64,000 bases of DNA, from assembly GCA_036768485.1 (NCBI GenBank), contig JAVLUZ010000157.1, positions 12,028,342-12,092,341 on the forward strand, written 5' to 3'. How positions within the stretch are numbered: position 1 is the first letter of the stretch; each line of letters begins with the position of its first letter. Shown here in pieces: positions 1 to 11,600 of the stretch. A program made the translations under genes and the position numbers. The DNA comes from Mermis nigrescens. Lineage: Eukaryota > Nematoda > Enoplea > Mermithida > Mermithidae. The notes beneath the pieces are model-generated. The model had not been told where the DNA came from. It did no database searches and saw only the letters and a program-made list of their open reading frames with translations.

Positions 1-1832
1 CAGCGTGGCTCGAAGGCCAATTATCAGGATCGCTATTAATTTACAAGTTCGACATACAGAACTTTTTGAACTCTGCGCCAGGCGTCGAATTTGACCAGCA
101 GCTTTTTCGTCGTTTTTCGTTTTTTGTCCTGATGTGGATTCCAGGACATCGCGTTTCGTTTATTTTCTGTGTAATTTTTCTTATCATTTTTTCTTGCTGT
201 AATTTTTGATTGACGGTGCTTATTTTTTCTTTGTTATCTCGCATAATTTGCCATTTCTCGTTTTTATCGTTACCTCGTGTTTCAAATCGTCAGTGTCTTT
301 AATTTTTGCTCAGCATAATCTTGCCTTATCATTCCGTGTCTTAATTTTTGCTCAATAGCGGTGTTACTATTATGGTATCTTAACTCTCTAACGGACAAGG
401 GTTTAATTTACACCCAATCTTAAGAATTTTTTCAATTCAATTTTTTTCATTACCTGGGGACTGAAGGAGGCTGATTGGACAGCATGATCGAATATTAAGC
501 TATGCTGTCCAAGACTGGAGTTCATCATTACTCGGGCAACAATATAGTTTTACCTAGCGTCATCGAGAGTGTTGCTCGAGAAGTTCCTGAGTGCGAACGA
601 GGTCATGCGTTGGCCGCTATTTGTTATTTTTTCGTTATTTTATTTTCGTTTTTCACTTTCGCTCAGGATGAGGCGTTGCGGACGCCAGAGTAGAGGCGTT
701 GCGAACGCCAGAGTGCCGAGTAGTAGAAGCGTTGCAGACGCTAGTGGCGTTGGTGTACCCCCGAAAAATTCTCCACTTCGTGTCAAATTTTTTTCTATAC
801 GTGGGGGAGTGTAACTACGAGAGTTACACGTTTTGGCGAACTTGCCTTAGCAGTTCGCAGTAGCCATTTACATAGCCAATACTAGTAGCTATCTACGATA
901 GTGTACTGTGGGCTATGCCTTCGGTCTTCCCACTTTTTCCCCAATTTTCAATAATAAAAAACAATAAGATACTTGTCCGGTAACATAGAGTTAAGTATAT
1001 GATAATAGTAATTGTTTCATGCATTACCGCTTATTGTAGTCTAGAACATTCGTTGTGATTTAAAAGAGTTCCAGTATTATGCTATTTTGACGTTTGTTTA
1101 TTTTACTGTAATGGTCCTATGAGGCCATCGTAGTTGGTCTCGTTGGGAGTGGCTCGCTTGTATAGTGGAGAGCGTTTTGTTTTTCTTTTGCGTTATCTTG
1201 TTGTCCGGCAACTTGGCCGTGTATTCTGCGTTGAAATAAATTAGAAAAACCTACCCAGGGGTTTCGGATATACCGAGGGTTAGGTCGGAGCTTCCATCGT
1301 CGAGGATTTCGACTCTCTGAGTGGACGGATAGGTAAATTCCATATGATTGCTATTTTCGTTCGAAAGTCTTAATTCTTTTCTTAAACCTAAAATTGGCCA
1401 AAAACATTATTTAATCTTTAAGGATGATTGATCAGTATAGAGCTCGTTGTTGTTGTTTTCAAAGTTAATTGTGCTATACACATTAGGAACCAAAATCATT
1501 TCTGTTGGAATCGAACCTTGAAAATAAGTTAAATAATCAACTTGAGCTTTGAGATAGGTCAACTGACCTCCGCGGCAATTCCGAGACTAGGTAGGTAGCC
1601 TTAGGTCTTAGGGCGTAGCTGCTGAGATCACCCGACGAGAAGCGGTCAGCAATATTAGGACCGAGGGGATCGAAGCCGTAAGGTCTGTGAGGGTCCAAGG
1701 ATCGAAGCGATCCCAGGCTAAGCGATCGGGGCCAGCGCTAAGTGCAGATCTAAGTACCTCCGTACCTAAGTAAGTCTCGAAGGCAAATACATCCGTGTCC
1801 TATGTTGATGCCGTATACGTAGGGCACCCATG
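1..1832. other. Gene-poor left edge, GC-richer repeat-like DNA
   Basis: No convincing exon on either strand. It contains a short tandem of GGCGTTGC units (669-752), a perfect hairpin GTGTAACT/AGTTACAC at about 811-833, and several hairpins such as GGATCGAAGCGATCC near 1699. A long-terminal-repeat fragment is possible (TGTAAC start, later AATAAA near 1228) but no second LTR, primer site or gag-pol reading frame is visible. Confidence 0.3.
669..752. repeat. Short tandem repeat of GGCGTTGC units
   Basis: Three units of about 23-32 bp, each starting GGCGTTGC and closing with a complementary GACGCC or GACGCT, so each unit can fold into a small hairpin. Confidence 0.7.
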
Positions 1833-3957
1833 TATTTACACACTTTACACCACTGTTGTGTGCAAACAAACTGGCGTATCACATTTGGTTTCTAGTTCAT
1901 TTTTAGACTTGAGATTATGTCCAGCCAGACTCATAACCCAGAACTTGACAGAAAAAAACAAGACAGAAACACGTTTAACTCCCCCATTTTTTTGACTTTA
2001 CACCTCCCGAAAAAGCTAAATACTGATGTAAACAAACGCAATTCGCTGTGACGCGTACCCCTTAGAAAGTACTTTATTTTTATCCTATTCGACCTCGCCC
2101 GACTTCTGAACAGAGAAAGTGGCAAACAAAAAATGTACAAACACGTATTTTCCACTGTCCACCACATAATACACTTTAAAAATCTGAACCTAACGCCCCA
2201 TTGAATGTAAATGAATTCGGTACGGGCCAGTTTGTTGCCCTTTGATTGTAGTACGTTTGTATGTGCCAAATTTATGTTCCGCAAAATATTTGATATGATT
2301 AACCAATGAAAATACGAAAAACCCTGTTTTTTCGTCCACTTTACACCTCAGATTTCGAACTTTACTCCCCATAAACAACACAATATTACGTTTTTTGAAC
2401 GCGACTTGCTTCGACGTGTAGCCATTAGAAGTTACTTTATTTCTATTTTATTCAATTCATCCCAACTCATAACCGAAAAAGTTTGCAGAGAAATCTTGGA
2501 CAAAATCTGTTTTTTTACTCATCCACTAGAGTGTTAAGTTTAAAACCCTGGTATTGACTGCGTATTGATTGTAGAAAAGTTTGCTGGTAAGCACAAGATA
2601 GCCCTTGATCCGTAGTACATATCTGTCAGAAAAAATTTCCTGAAATTCATAACCGGAGTTGTTGGCAGACATAAACAAGTCGAAAACTCGGCCAAAATGT
2701 GTCTTTTCACCCCTAGATTTTCGCACGCTTCACACTCCCATTCGAGAACTGAGGTGAAATTTAAAAAACAAGAAAGTGCTATCTGCAGAACCTAAATAGA
2801 TGAATAAGTCAAATAAAGTGCATGGTTTTGCCAAGAGAATTAAAAAAATGAAAAAAGTCAGCATTCGGAAGATTCGAACCATCATTCTTTTCTTAAGACC
2901 GCATCCGAGAACGGAGTTGTCAAGCACTGCGCCAACTTGACATATCAGAAGATTCCAGCTTGATTATACTATTTTGAAAAATATTCATCATTCTACTGAA
3001 GTTTAAGAATAGTGTATTTATGATGAAAAGAATAATTATTTTTTATAGAAAGTCAAAAACCTCTGAAATAAGGAAAATCTGATCGAACAATATGCAATAC
3101 GGAGTTATCTATCGGTATTAGAGAATAGTTGTAGGTATAATTCACCGTTCACCTCTGCATACCTCAACAAACACTGGCTGTAGAAAAGTTTAAAGGTCAG
3201 ATTCGTTATTCTGACCTCATGGAGAACATTTTTAAAAAAATCATCATCTACGACGCTCTGGGCGCAAAAATGCTTCTCGGTGTAAACTTTACACTTGTGC
3301 TAATACCGCAATATTGGGTGTATAGAAACAAAATAAGCTGGGATCTGTAACGCTCAGGTCAGGGCACCTTTTGAGCATAATTAGCATGTTCCGCCTACTT
3401 AGCGGAGTAGTTGAAGAAATATCGTTTTTCGTCTCGAACCCTTTACATTAAAACGATCACAGATAAAGAAATATTGCATTATAAGGAAAACAAAAAAATT
3501 CGGTTTTGAGATTTTGCAACCCTCTACATTATAAAACTGATTGGACTGCACAGAAACCAAAATTGACTTAGATAAGCTGAAGGACACGCAAAGAGTAAAA
3601 AATACGTATACTTTACACTTTTGTGCAACAACCATCGAGTGTAAAGAAATTTTAAGGTAAGATTCGTAATCTACAGCTCGGGGGCAACATTTTAAAAAAA
3701 AATTGGCCCTCCGCAAATTATTTGATTTTTCGGTTTACACTTTACACGCTCATTGCTAACTCGGTATTGAGTGTAAACAAAAACAAAAAAAAACCGACAT
3801 CGAATTTTTTAATTATCTATCGATTAAAAAAACCGCACCTCCCAGATGTGTGCCGTTATAGCTGTGAGGGGGAACAAAGTTCGCACTCGCTGTGATAAAC
3901 ATATAAGAAAAAAGGAGGCCAAGTATATTATAGGTAGCGCTATCGCGCTACCTACGA
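1833..3957 (-). mobile_element. Helitron-like element H5, 3'-truncated copy
   Basis: The 5' end is at 3957, reading A|TCGTAGGTAGCGC on the minus strand, with a perfect hairpin GGTAGCGC/GCGCTACC. The body from about 1833 matches the 54900-56177 copy (GTGTAAAG-rich degenerate units; shared stretch AGAAAGTA near 2067 and 55145). The homology ends near 1833 and no 3' palindrome follows, so the copy is truncated or the rest lies in diverged DNA. An insertion at about 2745-3130 contains a tRNA-like sequence. Confidence 0.72.
2872..2942 (-). other. tRNA-like sequence, possible SINE head
   Basis: On the minus strand there is a TTGGCGCAGTGC box and about 50 bp later GGTTCGAATCT, resembling pol III A and B boxes. 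Stems do not fold as a full cloverleaf, so a tRNA-derived SINE or decayed tRNA is more likely than a working tRNA. Confidence 0.35.
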
Positions 3958-3984
3958 TACCTGAAATGCGCATCATTAAAGACT

Positions 3985-4100
3985 TAAAAGGAGGGGACTA
4001 AGGAAAAGTTACCTATACATGCCTGTGAACATTGTCACAATCTACTAAATTTGACTTCCGCTAAAAATGCAAAAAAACGAAGTATATTCTGCGGCTTCTG
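3985..4100 (+). mobile_element. Fragment of the Helitron 3' palindrome arm
   Basis: Matches the inner part of the palindrome arm of the Helitron-like family (AAAGGAGGGGACTA followed by CGAAGTATATTCTGCGGC) but lacks the CTAGCAAAG end and the opposite arm. Confidence 0.6.
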
Positions 4101-4451
4101 GAAAAAATCCTGCCTTCACAAAACATTGTTCACTGGCTCAGAAAAAGAGATTAAGAGGAAGCTTTGATGTGTTTTAACGATCGATTTAGTTTCTTATCAA
4201 TATCAATTTCCTCTTTCAATATGCATATAACCAAATAATCATCAATGGCTTGATAAATGAATTATGACAAGCACTCCATCTTATTAATTAAATCCACATT
4301 TGAGAGCATTGAAAGGTAAATGTTTCCGTTTATAACAAATTTTTTATTGTTAATTACTTGTTAAATTATAAGCATAGTGTTATTTTACATTCAATTCTAC
4401 CCTTGCCCTTTTTTGCCCTTAACAATCCGGTCTCTAGATAGACCGGATTTT

Positions 4452-4612
4452 TATAGTCTGTTTCACACACTTCGTGCATAAATTCTAAGAATTTTCATCG
4501 ACAGTAAGCCGTCACAATATCAGATCAATATCAATACTAATCGCAGCCTGACAGTTTATCGTCGGATGATAGTTTTAAAATTTATGACCGAAGTTGTGTG
4601 AAACAGACTATA
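4452..4612. mobile_element. Palindromic MITE family E (TATAGTCTGTTTC ends), copy 1
   Basis: About 160 bp with inverted ends TATAGTCTGTTTCAC and GTGAAACAGACTATA and an internal CAGTAAGCCGTC/GACAGTTTATCGTC dyad. A right half of a second copy follows and ends at about 4800. TA-flanked ends suggest mobilisation by a Tc1/mariner-type transposase, which is an inference. Confidence 0.75.
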
Positions 4613-4800
4613 GGTGCAAAAATGAGCCAAATAGGTGCCGATTATGAACAAAACAGGTTAAGCTATCAAAAAGTGTGAAAAATCTCTAAAATAGAGCTTT
4701 TATAAAATTATCTCAGACAATAAGCTGAGAGATTGTCCTCGGCTTACTGTCGTTGAAAATTCTTAGAATTTATGCACGAAGTTATGTGAAGCAGACTATA

Positions 4801-6173
4801 AGTACTAGCACTTAAAAATTCGGTCTCATAACACATGTGTCAGACGAAAATTTAGCTGCATAATGGAACGGACAAATTGAAAATCAAATTACTTCTCTAG
4901 GTATGTATGTATGCACCTGTTTGTACAGACTTGACATAATAAATAGTAGACATACAGTTAAGAAATGTTATAGTGCAACTCATAAGCTTTCAAAATACAA
5001 GGTAGTTCATACACCTAAGCATAATTTAACGCGAATATTGTAGGTAGTAGGTACAGTAACATAGGTACCACACCACCTACTGCCAAAAAACAAAGGAGGT
5101 ACTTACATGAACAATAGCCAACATTAGAGCAAATGCATATAACACAGATAAAATTGTCAGTTCTTCTGTCTCATCGCAGATGAAATCGAACAAGCTAAAG
5201 CCCGAAGCCAACTCACAGTTCACATTTGACCCTGTCAATCTGAGTAGCGTAAAACTAAACGAAACAAAATTACAGGGATAATAAAGACCCACGAAATTGG
5301 CAAAAAACGAGCTGCATTGCACTGAATCGGTTACAAATGACGCATAAATTTTGCTTCGAAAAGAGATATTTTAATCTCTATATGAGCCAAAAAATCTTCG
5401 TTAAAGCGTTAATAGTTCCTTTCTGGCAGAGCCCTAATTTTTGTGCCCAGTAGCTCGTACAAAGGAGGAAAAATTGAGATTTGAACGCTAATTAGCATAG
5501 CACAAGCGACCGTTCTATAAATTTTTAGTCATGTCGAATTCAGAAAAAGTTACCCGACTCATCCTCCAGCCAAAATTTCCAGCTTTAAATATTTTCGTTT
5601 ATGACATTTAATAGAACAATGGTTTTTGCCCTTTTTGCACACAAAATTTCTAGAAATCTTGAATTTTCAGAATAATCATTACGTGATACTTTATAAAAAA
5701 AGGCAAATGAAAAGTACGAAAGATACTGATCTTGTTGAGATCTTTTGATACATTTGAAGAATTAGTTTTTGGTATTTTCCAAATATGAAAATTGCATTAG
5801 ATCAGCCTGACGTAAGCGTAGATTGCGCAAACTGGTTGTATAAAAGGCGCATGTACCCATACTTGCAGGAGTTGTTATTGGCTATTATTTCCGCAATCAA
5901 ATTCTTTCAAAATTTTTAACCATGAATTTCGTCTGTTCTTCTTATAAAAATATTTTGATCTCCTAGTCTTGAGGATCAATATCTAAACGATTTTTATCAG
6001 AAAGGACGACTTATCCTAATAAAATTAATTCATAAGAAATGAAAAAATATAAGTACTTGAAATCAAAGCAAGTCTTTTAGCAACGTACCTTATTTAGAAA
6101 GAATAATTTTGTAATGAAGAATAAACGCAACGTGACATGCACGACAGCTTATGGTAAGGGCTTAGCATTCTGA
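4801..6173. other. No confident gene; weak repeats apart from one candidate exon
   Basis: Low-complexity AT-rich DNA. Apart from the candidate exon at 5107-5352 nothing coding-like or structured was seen. Confidence 0.4.
5107..5352 (-). CDS. Candidate exon of an unrecognised membrane protein
   Basis: Open frame running into a strong donor: GTAAGT at 5106-5101, directly after codons for LMLAIVH. A possible acceptor (TCTCTTTTCGAAG) is near 5353. The translation has two hydrophobic stretches, FANFVGLYYPCNFVSFSF and ILSVLYAFALMLAIVH, separated by an acidic CDETEE loop, consistent with two membrane helices. No start codon is obvious and no partner exon was found. The family is unrecognised; a chance frame is possible. 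Confidence 0.28.
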
Positions 6174-6425
6174 CCATAGGTGAGCGGCACCAAAGTTCTG
6201 GGGGTGCAAGATTTTTTCAAAGGTCAAAAAATTGCCTTAAAAGTGGTGGTATGGCGAAAAAACACCATTTTTTATCGTTTCTCATCGAGCACTATCCACT
6301 GGCATCAAAAAATTGCGGGAAAAAACAAAAAAATTTCAAAAATTGAAATCTGGGGGTGATTTCTGGGGGGGGGTATTTTGGTTTTTCGGGGGGTGCATAC
6401 CCCAAACCCCCCCGGCCAGGTATGA
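6174..6425 (+). mobile_element. MITE-like family D, copy 1
   Basis: About 250 bp, starting CCATAGGTGAGCGGC and containing AAAGTTCTGGGGGTGCAAG, an AATTGAAATCTGGGG segment and a closing G-run/C-run pair. The same unit occurs at 18966-19244 and 33440-33676. Confidence 0.65.
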
Positions 6426-8300
6426 TTTTGACACAGCGTATGAAGAAATTACTAGATCTTGAACAAGATTGTGGAAATTCGTTGTTTACCAGGGGTCAAT
6501 GAGCTAGAAATGGAAGAATACGGAAAAATCAGGACCAAAACGGAACAAGATAGAAATTTTTTGCAAAACTGTTTGAAATTCATTATGAATAATGGATTGA
6601 GCTGTATGAAACCAAAAATCCAAAATTTTCTCTTTTAAGCTAATACTGACGATTACCAACAGGGGCAGAATTAAGTGGGCGGGGGTCCGCTCCCTCCACT
6701 GGCCTAACATTGCTGGCGAGATAAAGAATGGATACCTATGTAATTTGCAGTGATTTACGGCCGCCATCATTATTTCTCAAATTTTCAGATAATTTTTATT
6801 AATGACGTTTACTTACTTTCTTGGCGACTAAGCCATATTTTGCTCAAGGAATAGCCTTTAAAACGATTTCAAGAACATAATTACTTATTTAAGCATAGTT
6901 TTCTTCTATCAAACATAACTTTTAAAACTTTCCGACGCCTCGCGTCAAATGGAAATCGAGCAGTCAGTCAAGCTTCTAAACATCCATCCGCTTTAATTGC
7001 ATAAATTTTCGGGCTTTAGCGCCAGATTTTCGCTAAAGTCAAAGAAATATAATCATTTTCTCGCGCAAAATTGTCAAAATTTTGAATTTTTGGAAAATTA
7101 TTGCGCCGAACGACTTTAAATTAAAGTAGACAACGTAAAACGGCGGAAAAACGTCACTTTGTTCGTGAAGAGCAAATGTTTTTTGACCTACTTTTGACTG
7201 TTTTTGGAAAAGTTTGGGTATCTCCTCCCCTTACAAAAGTTATAGATCCGCCACAGGTAGCTGACAAAGCTGAGCACAAGTCGTCAAACCAGTTAGGGGT
7301 CCAAAATATAAGCTCTGTCCCGTTTCTCCGACCGTACCGTCCCGATTCTCCGCTTAATGATAAAAAGGTTATTTTCAGATTACCGGAATTCCCTTCCTCC
7401 GACAGTCCCGATTCTCCGACCAATTAAATAAAACGCTATTTTTGAATACTTAAAAGATCTATACTTCCAAGTATACAAGTAAACAGTTAGTATAATAATT
7501 TACACATTAAATAAGCCCCATACATAATTCATTATTTTTATCTCTCCTACTCATTTAACCAAATCGATAGATCAAGACCACCTTCATATTACCGTTCAGC
7601 GGTTGATTGACGTAAGTTTAGTGCCACCTCTCAAAGAATGTGTAGTTGGAGAAACGGGAAAGTTGGAGAATCGGGATGGTCAGAGAATCGGGGCACAATC
7701 CAAAATAAATTGAGAGATAAAGAGTGGATATGTAATTTGCAATGATTTTCGGCCGTCAGTGGTCGTTCTCAAATTTTTCCGGCGCTTCGCGTCGGATAAT
7801 ACATATTAATGGCATTTATTTACTTACTTGGCGGCCTAAGTCATACTTTTTCTTTAGCCTTAAGGAATGAGTTTTAAAACGATTCCAAAAGGGAAAACAG
7901 CTGTTTCAGCATAATTTTCTTCTATCTTCGAGCATAACTGTTAAAATTTTCGACGCTCCGCTTCAAATGCTACAATTACAGGAAATCGAGCAGCAAGCTT
8001 CTGAACATCCTCCTTTCGCCTAATTTCCGAAATTTTTTGGCGCTTCGCGCCGGATTTTTGCTGAAGTCAAAGAGATATAATGTTTAAGCAAAAAGTTGTC
8101 AATAATTTCAAAATTTTCCAAAAAATGTTGCGCCAAAAGCGATTCTTTATAAAATTAGACAACATAAAACGCTAAAAAACACTATTTTTCACGTAAAGGG
8201 CAAATTTTTGGATTTATTTTCGACTGTCCTTAAAAATTTGGGATACCACCCCCCCTCTTTACGAAAATCCTAGGTCCGCCACTGGATATGCCCAAGACGA
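6426..8300. other. Degenerate hAT-like and TCCGATTCTCCG repeats
   Basis: Two ends reading GATCCGCCAC(A)GG and GGTCCGCCACTGG occur at about 7246 and 8275, and both halves share interior sequence (ACGTCACTTTGTTCGTGAAG versus ACTATTTTTCACGTAAAG). They look like two decayed copies of one CAGTGGCGGATC-ended family. The open frames on both strands at 7154-7427 arise from TCCGATTCTCCG-type repeats and look non-coding. Confidence 0.35.
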
Positions 8301-8533
8301 AGAGAGATAAAAATTAAAGCAACTTGGAGCAATTTGTGTACAAGTCAGCCATGATATGAACTACAGTCAAGAATCCAACGGCCTACCTGCATATCTGATT
8401 AAAGCGAATACAATTTACCTGTACGGATGGCACAATATGATAATTAGCCAAATCATAATCCCGTGATTTCCAAATGCAATGACGACATTGAAAACTTTCA
8501 ATAGTACAAACTTGCTGTACAAACGGTTAAAGT

Positions 8534-8667
8534 TCAGGCGATGAGACTTTTCGGTCTAAATGTGTTTGAGCTTTTTGAATGCTTGTTGCCACTAAGGTAG
8601 CATTTACCGCAGTGTTGGTCACGTTCACTACGTAACTGGATGTTTGGAATCACAAAAATAGATTGTT
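8534..8667 (-). CDS. PCTAIRE kinase terminal exon 9
   Basis: 134 bp including the stop. The acceptor TTTTTTCAG lies just above 8667, and two bases complete a Glu codon with exon 8. It encodes 43 residues beginning [11 protein letters not shown], matching the conserved SIFSL-E-I-L motif after the kinase domain of CDK16-18. The remaining tail is Ser/Lys-rich and diverged. A possible polyadenylation signal (minus-strand AATAAA near 8213) lies inside repeat sequence, so the 3' end is uncertain. Confidence 0.85.
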
Positions 8668-11600
8668 CTGAAAAAACAAAAATAATTTAATTCAAAAGAA
8701 TAAACACAACACAGCTAAAAAGAAATAGAGTAAAAAACGGAAATACTACCCGATACGTACCTACATAATAATACAGCGATCTCCTCCATTCAACAGGATT
8801 ATATATTTTGAGCCACGTTTACTGCTCAATCCTAACTTAATTCAAGCCCTGAGTATAATGTTACATGGATAGTAGGATAGGTATCTACGGCAATAAGTAA
8901 ACCAAACATTTTTAAAGCATGATCAGCCTTTACATAACATCGTCTTGCAAGAGTTACCTACATATGCTTAAAATGATCATTTCGAAGAAATACTAATTGC
9001 CTTCAATTTTTACAACTCGATTGAGTTGAAAGTGTGAAAAATGGATGAAATTAAAAAAATGAATGAAAAAACAAATTGAATGAAATAAAAATGAAAGTTC
9101 CCAGATACTTGCTCAGATAAAATTGACAATTCACTTAGTCCAGCTTTGTCCATAAATTCATTAAATTTTCAAGAAAATAGCCATTCAGTAGTACCGCAAG
9201 CCATTAGTGTGATTGAGACATATATGCAACTTAACAACTGCTAACAGTAGCTTTCGTTTATCGTTTTTATATATAACTATGGAAAATTAATTTTTCAATT
9301 TTTTGAAGTATTTTGTAAAACTGTTTGCCGTAATTTAGGGTAATTTAACAGAGACCAACCTAATATCTGCAGGCAAAGTGGTATTTCTGATAAAAACACC
9401 ATCGTTTTGCAATACTTCAAATGAGCAAAACATACAAATAATTATATCGCTAACACCCGAAATTCAGCAGCAAATTTTTAGCAATGTTATGACTTACTAC
9501 TAATTTATTCAGACCATCTTTGTGAAACAGATTACAAGATCATCGCATATTACTTGACTTTTCCCATTTCTGAATTTTCAGCTATTTTCGTTTCAATAAT
9601 CAGTCGTTCCCTGTCATTAAAGACCGCACATTTTGCAATATATTGTTAACTCATCATAATCTAAGGTGAATTGATGTTAATAAATTACTACTAAACACCG
9701 TATAGGAAATAAACTCTGTAGGGCCAGCGCGGAACAATTTTTAAAAAGTGATTTTTTGGGTACAAGAACACTGATTTCGACGTTTCAGACTGTGCTCGTC
9801 CTTTGTAGAATAAAAATATAAAAAATTTGGAAAAAATTTGAAATAAATCAGGGTCAATTGAACAAAATACAGTCGAAAAATGAATATGGCGCTAAGCGCT
9901 GAAAATTTGACACTCTGGGCCAAAATATAGCTAAAAAAGCTAAAAAACACACTTTCTGTGATTTTTTTGGATATCAACAATTCTGGGAGTCAGCAGCAAC
10001 CATTATGGGGGATCGAACCCACACGTGGACGTGGGGAGGTTCGGGGGGTTCGGTCGGACCTCCCGAGAATCCGTTAGAACCTTAAAAATTGATAGACCTC
10101 ACAATTCAATTTTCGACATGTTTTTTGGGATTATTGCCGGTTCTACACCACCCAGACCCCTTTCCCAGAATTTGGCTACTGCCCATGCATGATCGAACCC
10201 CCAAGAATACGTGCTTAACGCGTTTTTGTTTATTTACCATCCTTCAAATCGTGTACTGCAGAAGGTATGCTTGCAAAATAACTATGCCCAAGTGCTTGCT
10301 GAGCGCTCCACCGTTTCGCCCCTTCATACTGTAAAAACTTGCTGATCAAATTGAGACCCTCTGCGTTCAGTCGTGGAATGCGCTTCGCAAATGATTCGGC
10401 ACGGTATTGCGGAAAATTGTAGAAAGAAAATTCCGGACTGCTAACAAGTAGCGGATGTGCACTCAGCTTCGGAGTACCTAGGGCTTTGAAGATCAGATGC
10501 AGTTGTTCTTCAACGGTGCTGCCAGGAAAGAAAGGGCGACCAGAAGCCATTTCGTACATGATACAACCGACGCCCCTATTTGGTGGATATAAAATGAATG
10601 TTTGAAATAATTAAAATTTTTGAAGAAAGGGTTCAGGTTATAAAAAGATAAGTTCATAAAAGCGGCAGCGCAGAGCATTGTAAAACCTTATTTATTGGTG
10701 GGACTGCATCGATCTTATTACGTGTTTGGTTTGGAAATGACTTTTTCTAAAATGAAGAATTCGTTATTATACGAGTATGTGCATTAATATTAAAAAGAAG
10801 GCAACGTCGCCCAAAGCAACGTGCTTGGCGAGAAGTACAGGGAAAACAAAAAATAAATGAAGGACTGAAATCGTATTCTCCTTTTCTACATATATCGTAC
10901 TGTCTAACGTTAACATACTCTAATAAAGAGTACGGTCGCAGATACAACCATCTGTTATATAAATTAAGACAGTAAGGGACAATCTAAGAACAAAAAATAT
11001 CATTCGATTTCAATGTACGTTGACTTTTCCAGGCTCAAAATTAATCTCAGCCTTCGAATACATGAGGACAAGTTTAAGTCTGACTCTTAAGATTATGTTT
11101 TATCACTAATGCAAACATTGAAATATGCGACGAATCAACATGACATTGTGAACATAAGTTTGAGCCTGATTTAAACCAAGGTTGAAACCGGACCCAGGTT
11201 TTTTAGCTTTTCGACTTTTTTGACAAATCATTATGCGTTGAAGTAAGTAAATGCGGTCGAAATGATCGCAAAAATGCAATATTTTCTGTGTTAAAACCTG
11301 TATAAGGTTGAACCTAGAGGAGACGCCCCGTCGTCAAAAAATATTTGAACGCATTGAAGAATAGATGTATGCATATTTTTTGACGATTTTAGCCAGTTTT
11401 TATCATTATTTTTCGAATCTTTCAGGGTAGTTTCTTCAACTCATTAACGCAGAACTTCCTACCGCTCTATAAGCTTTATATTCCTGTCAGAAGAGTAGTT
11501 GTTGTACAGGACGAAGATTTTGCAGTTCTTACAATGATTTCTAGAGTATTTTTCGGCGATTATGAGTTTTTCATAAAAAAATTTCGAAATTTTACAGATT

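Noticed and set aside
811..1640. Possible LTR (TGTAAC start, AATAAA)
   Set aside because: No paired LTR, primer-binding site or retroelement reading frame; kept only as a note on the left edge.
7154..7427. Overlapping frames on both strands
   Set aside because: Built from TCCGATTCTCCG-type repeats and a decayed transposon end; no motif or splice structure.
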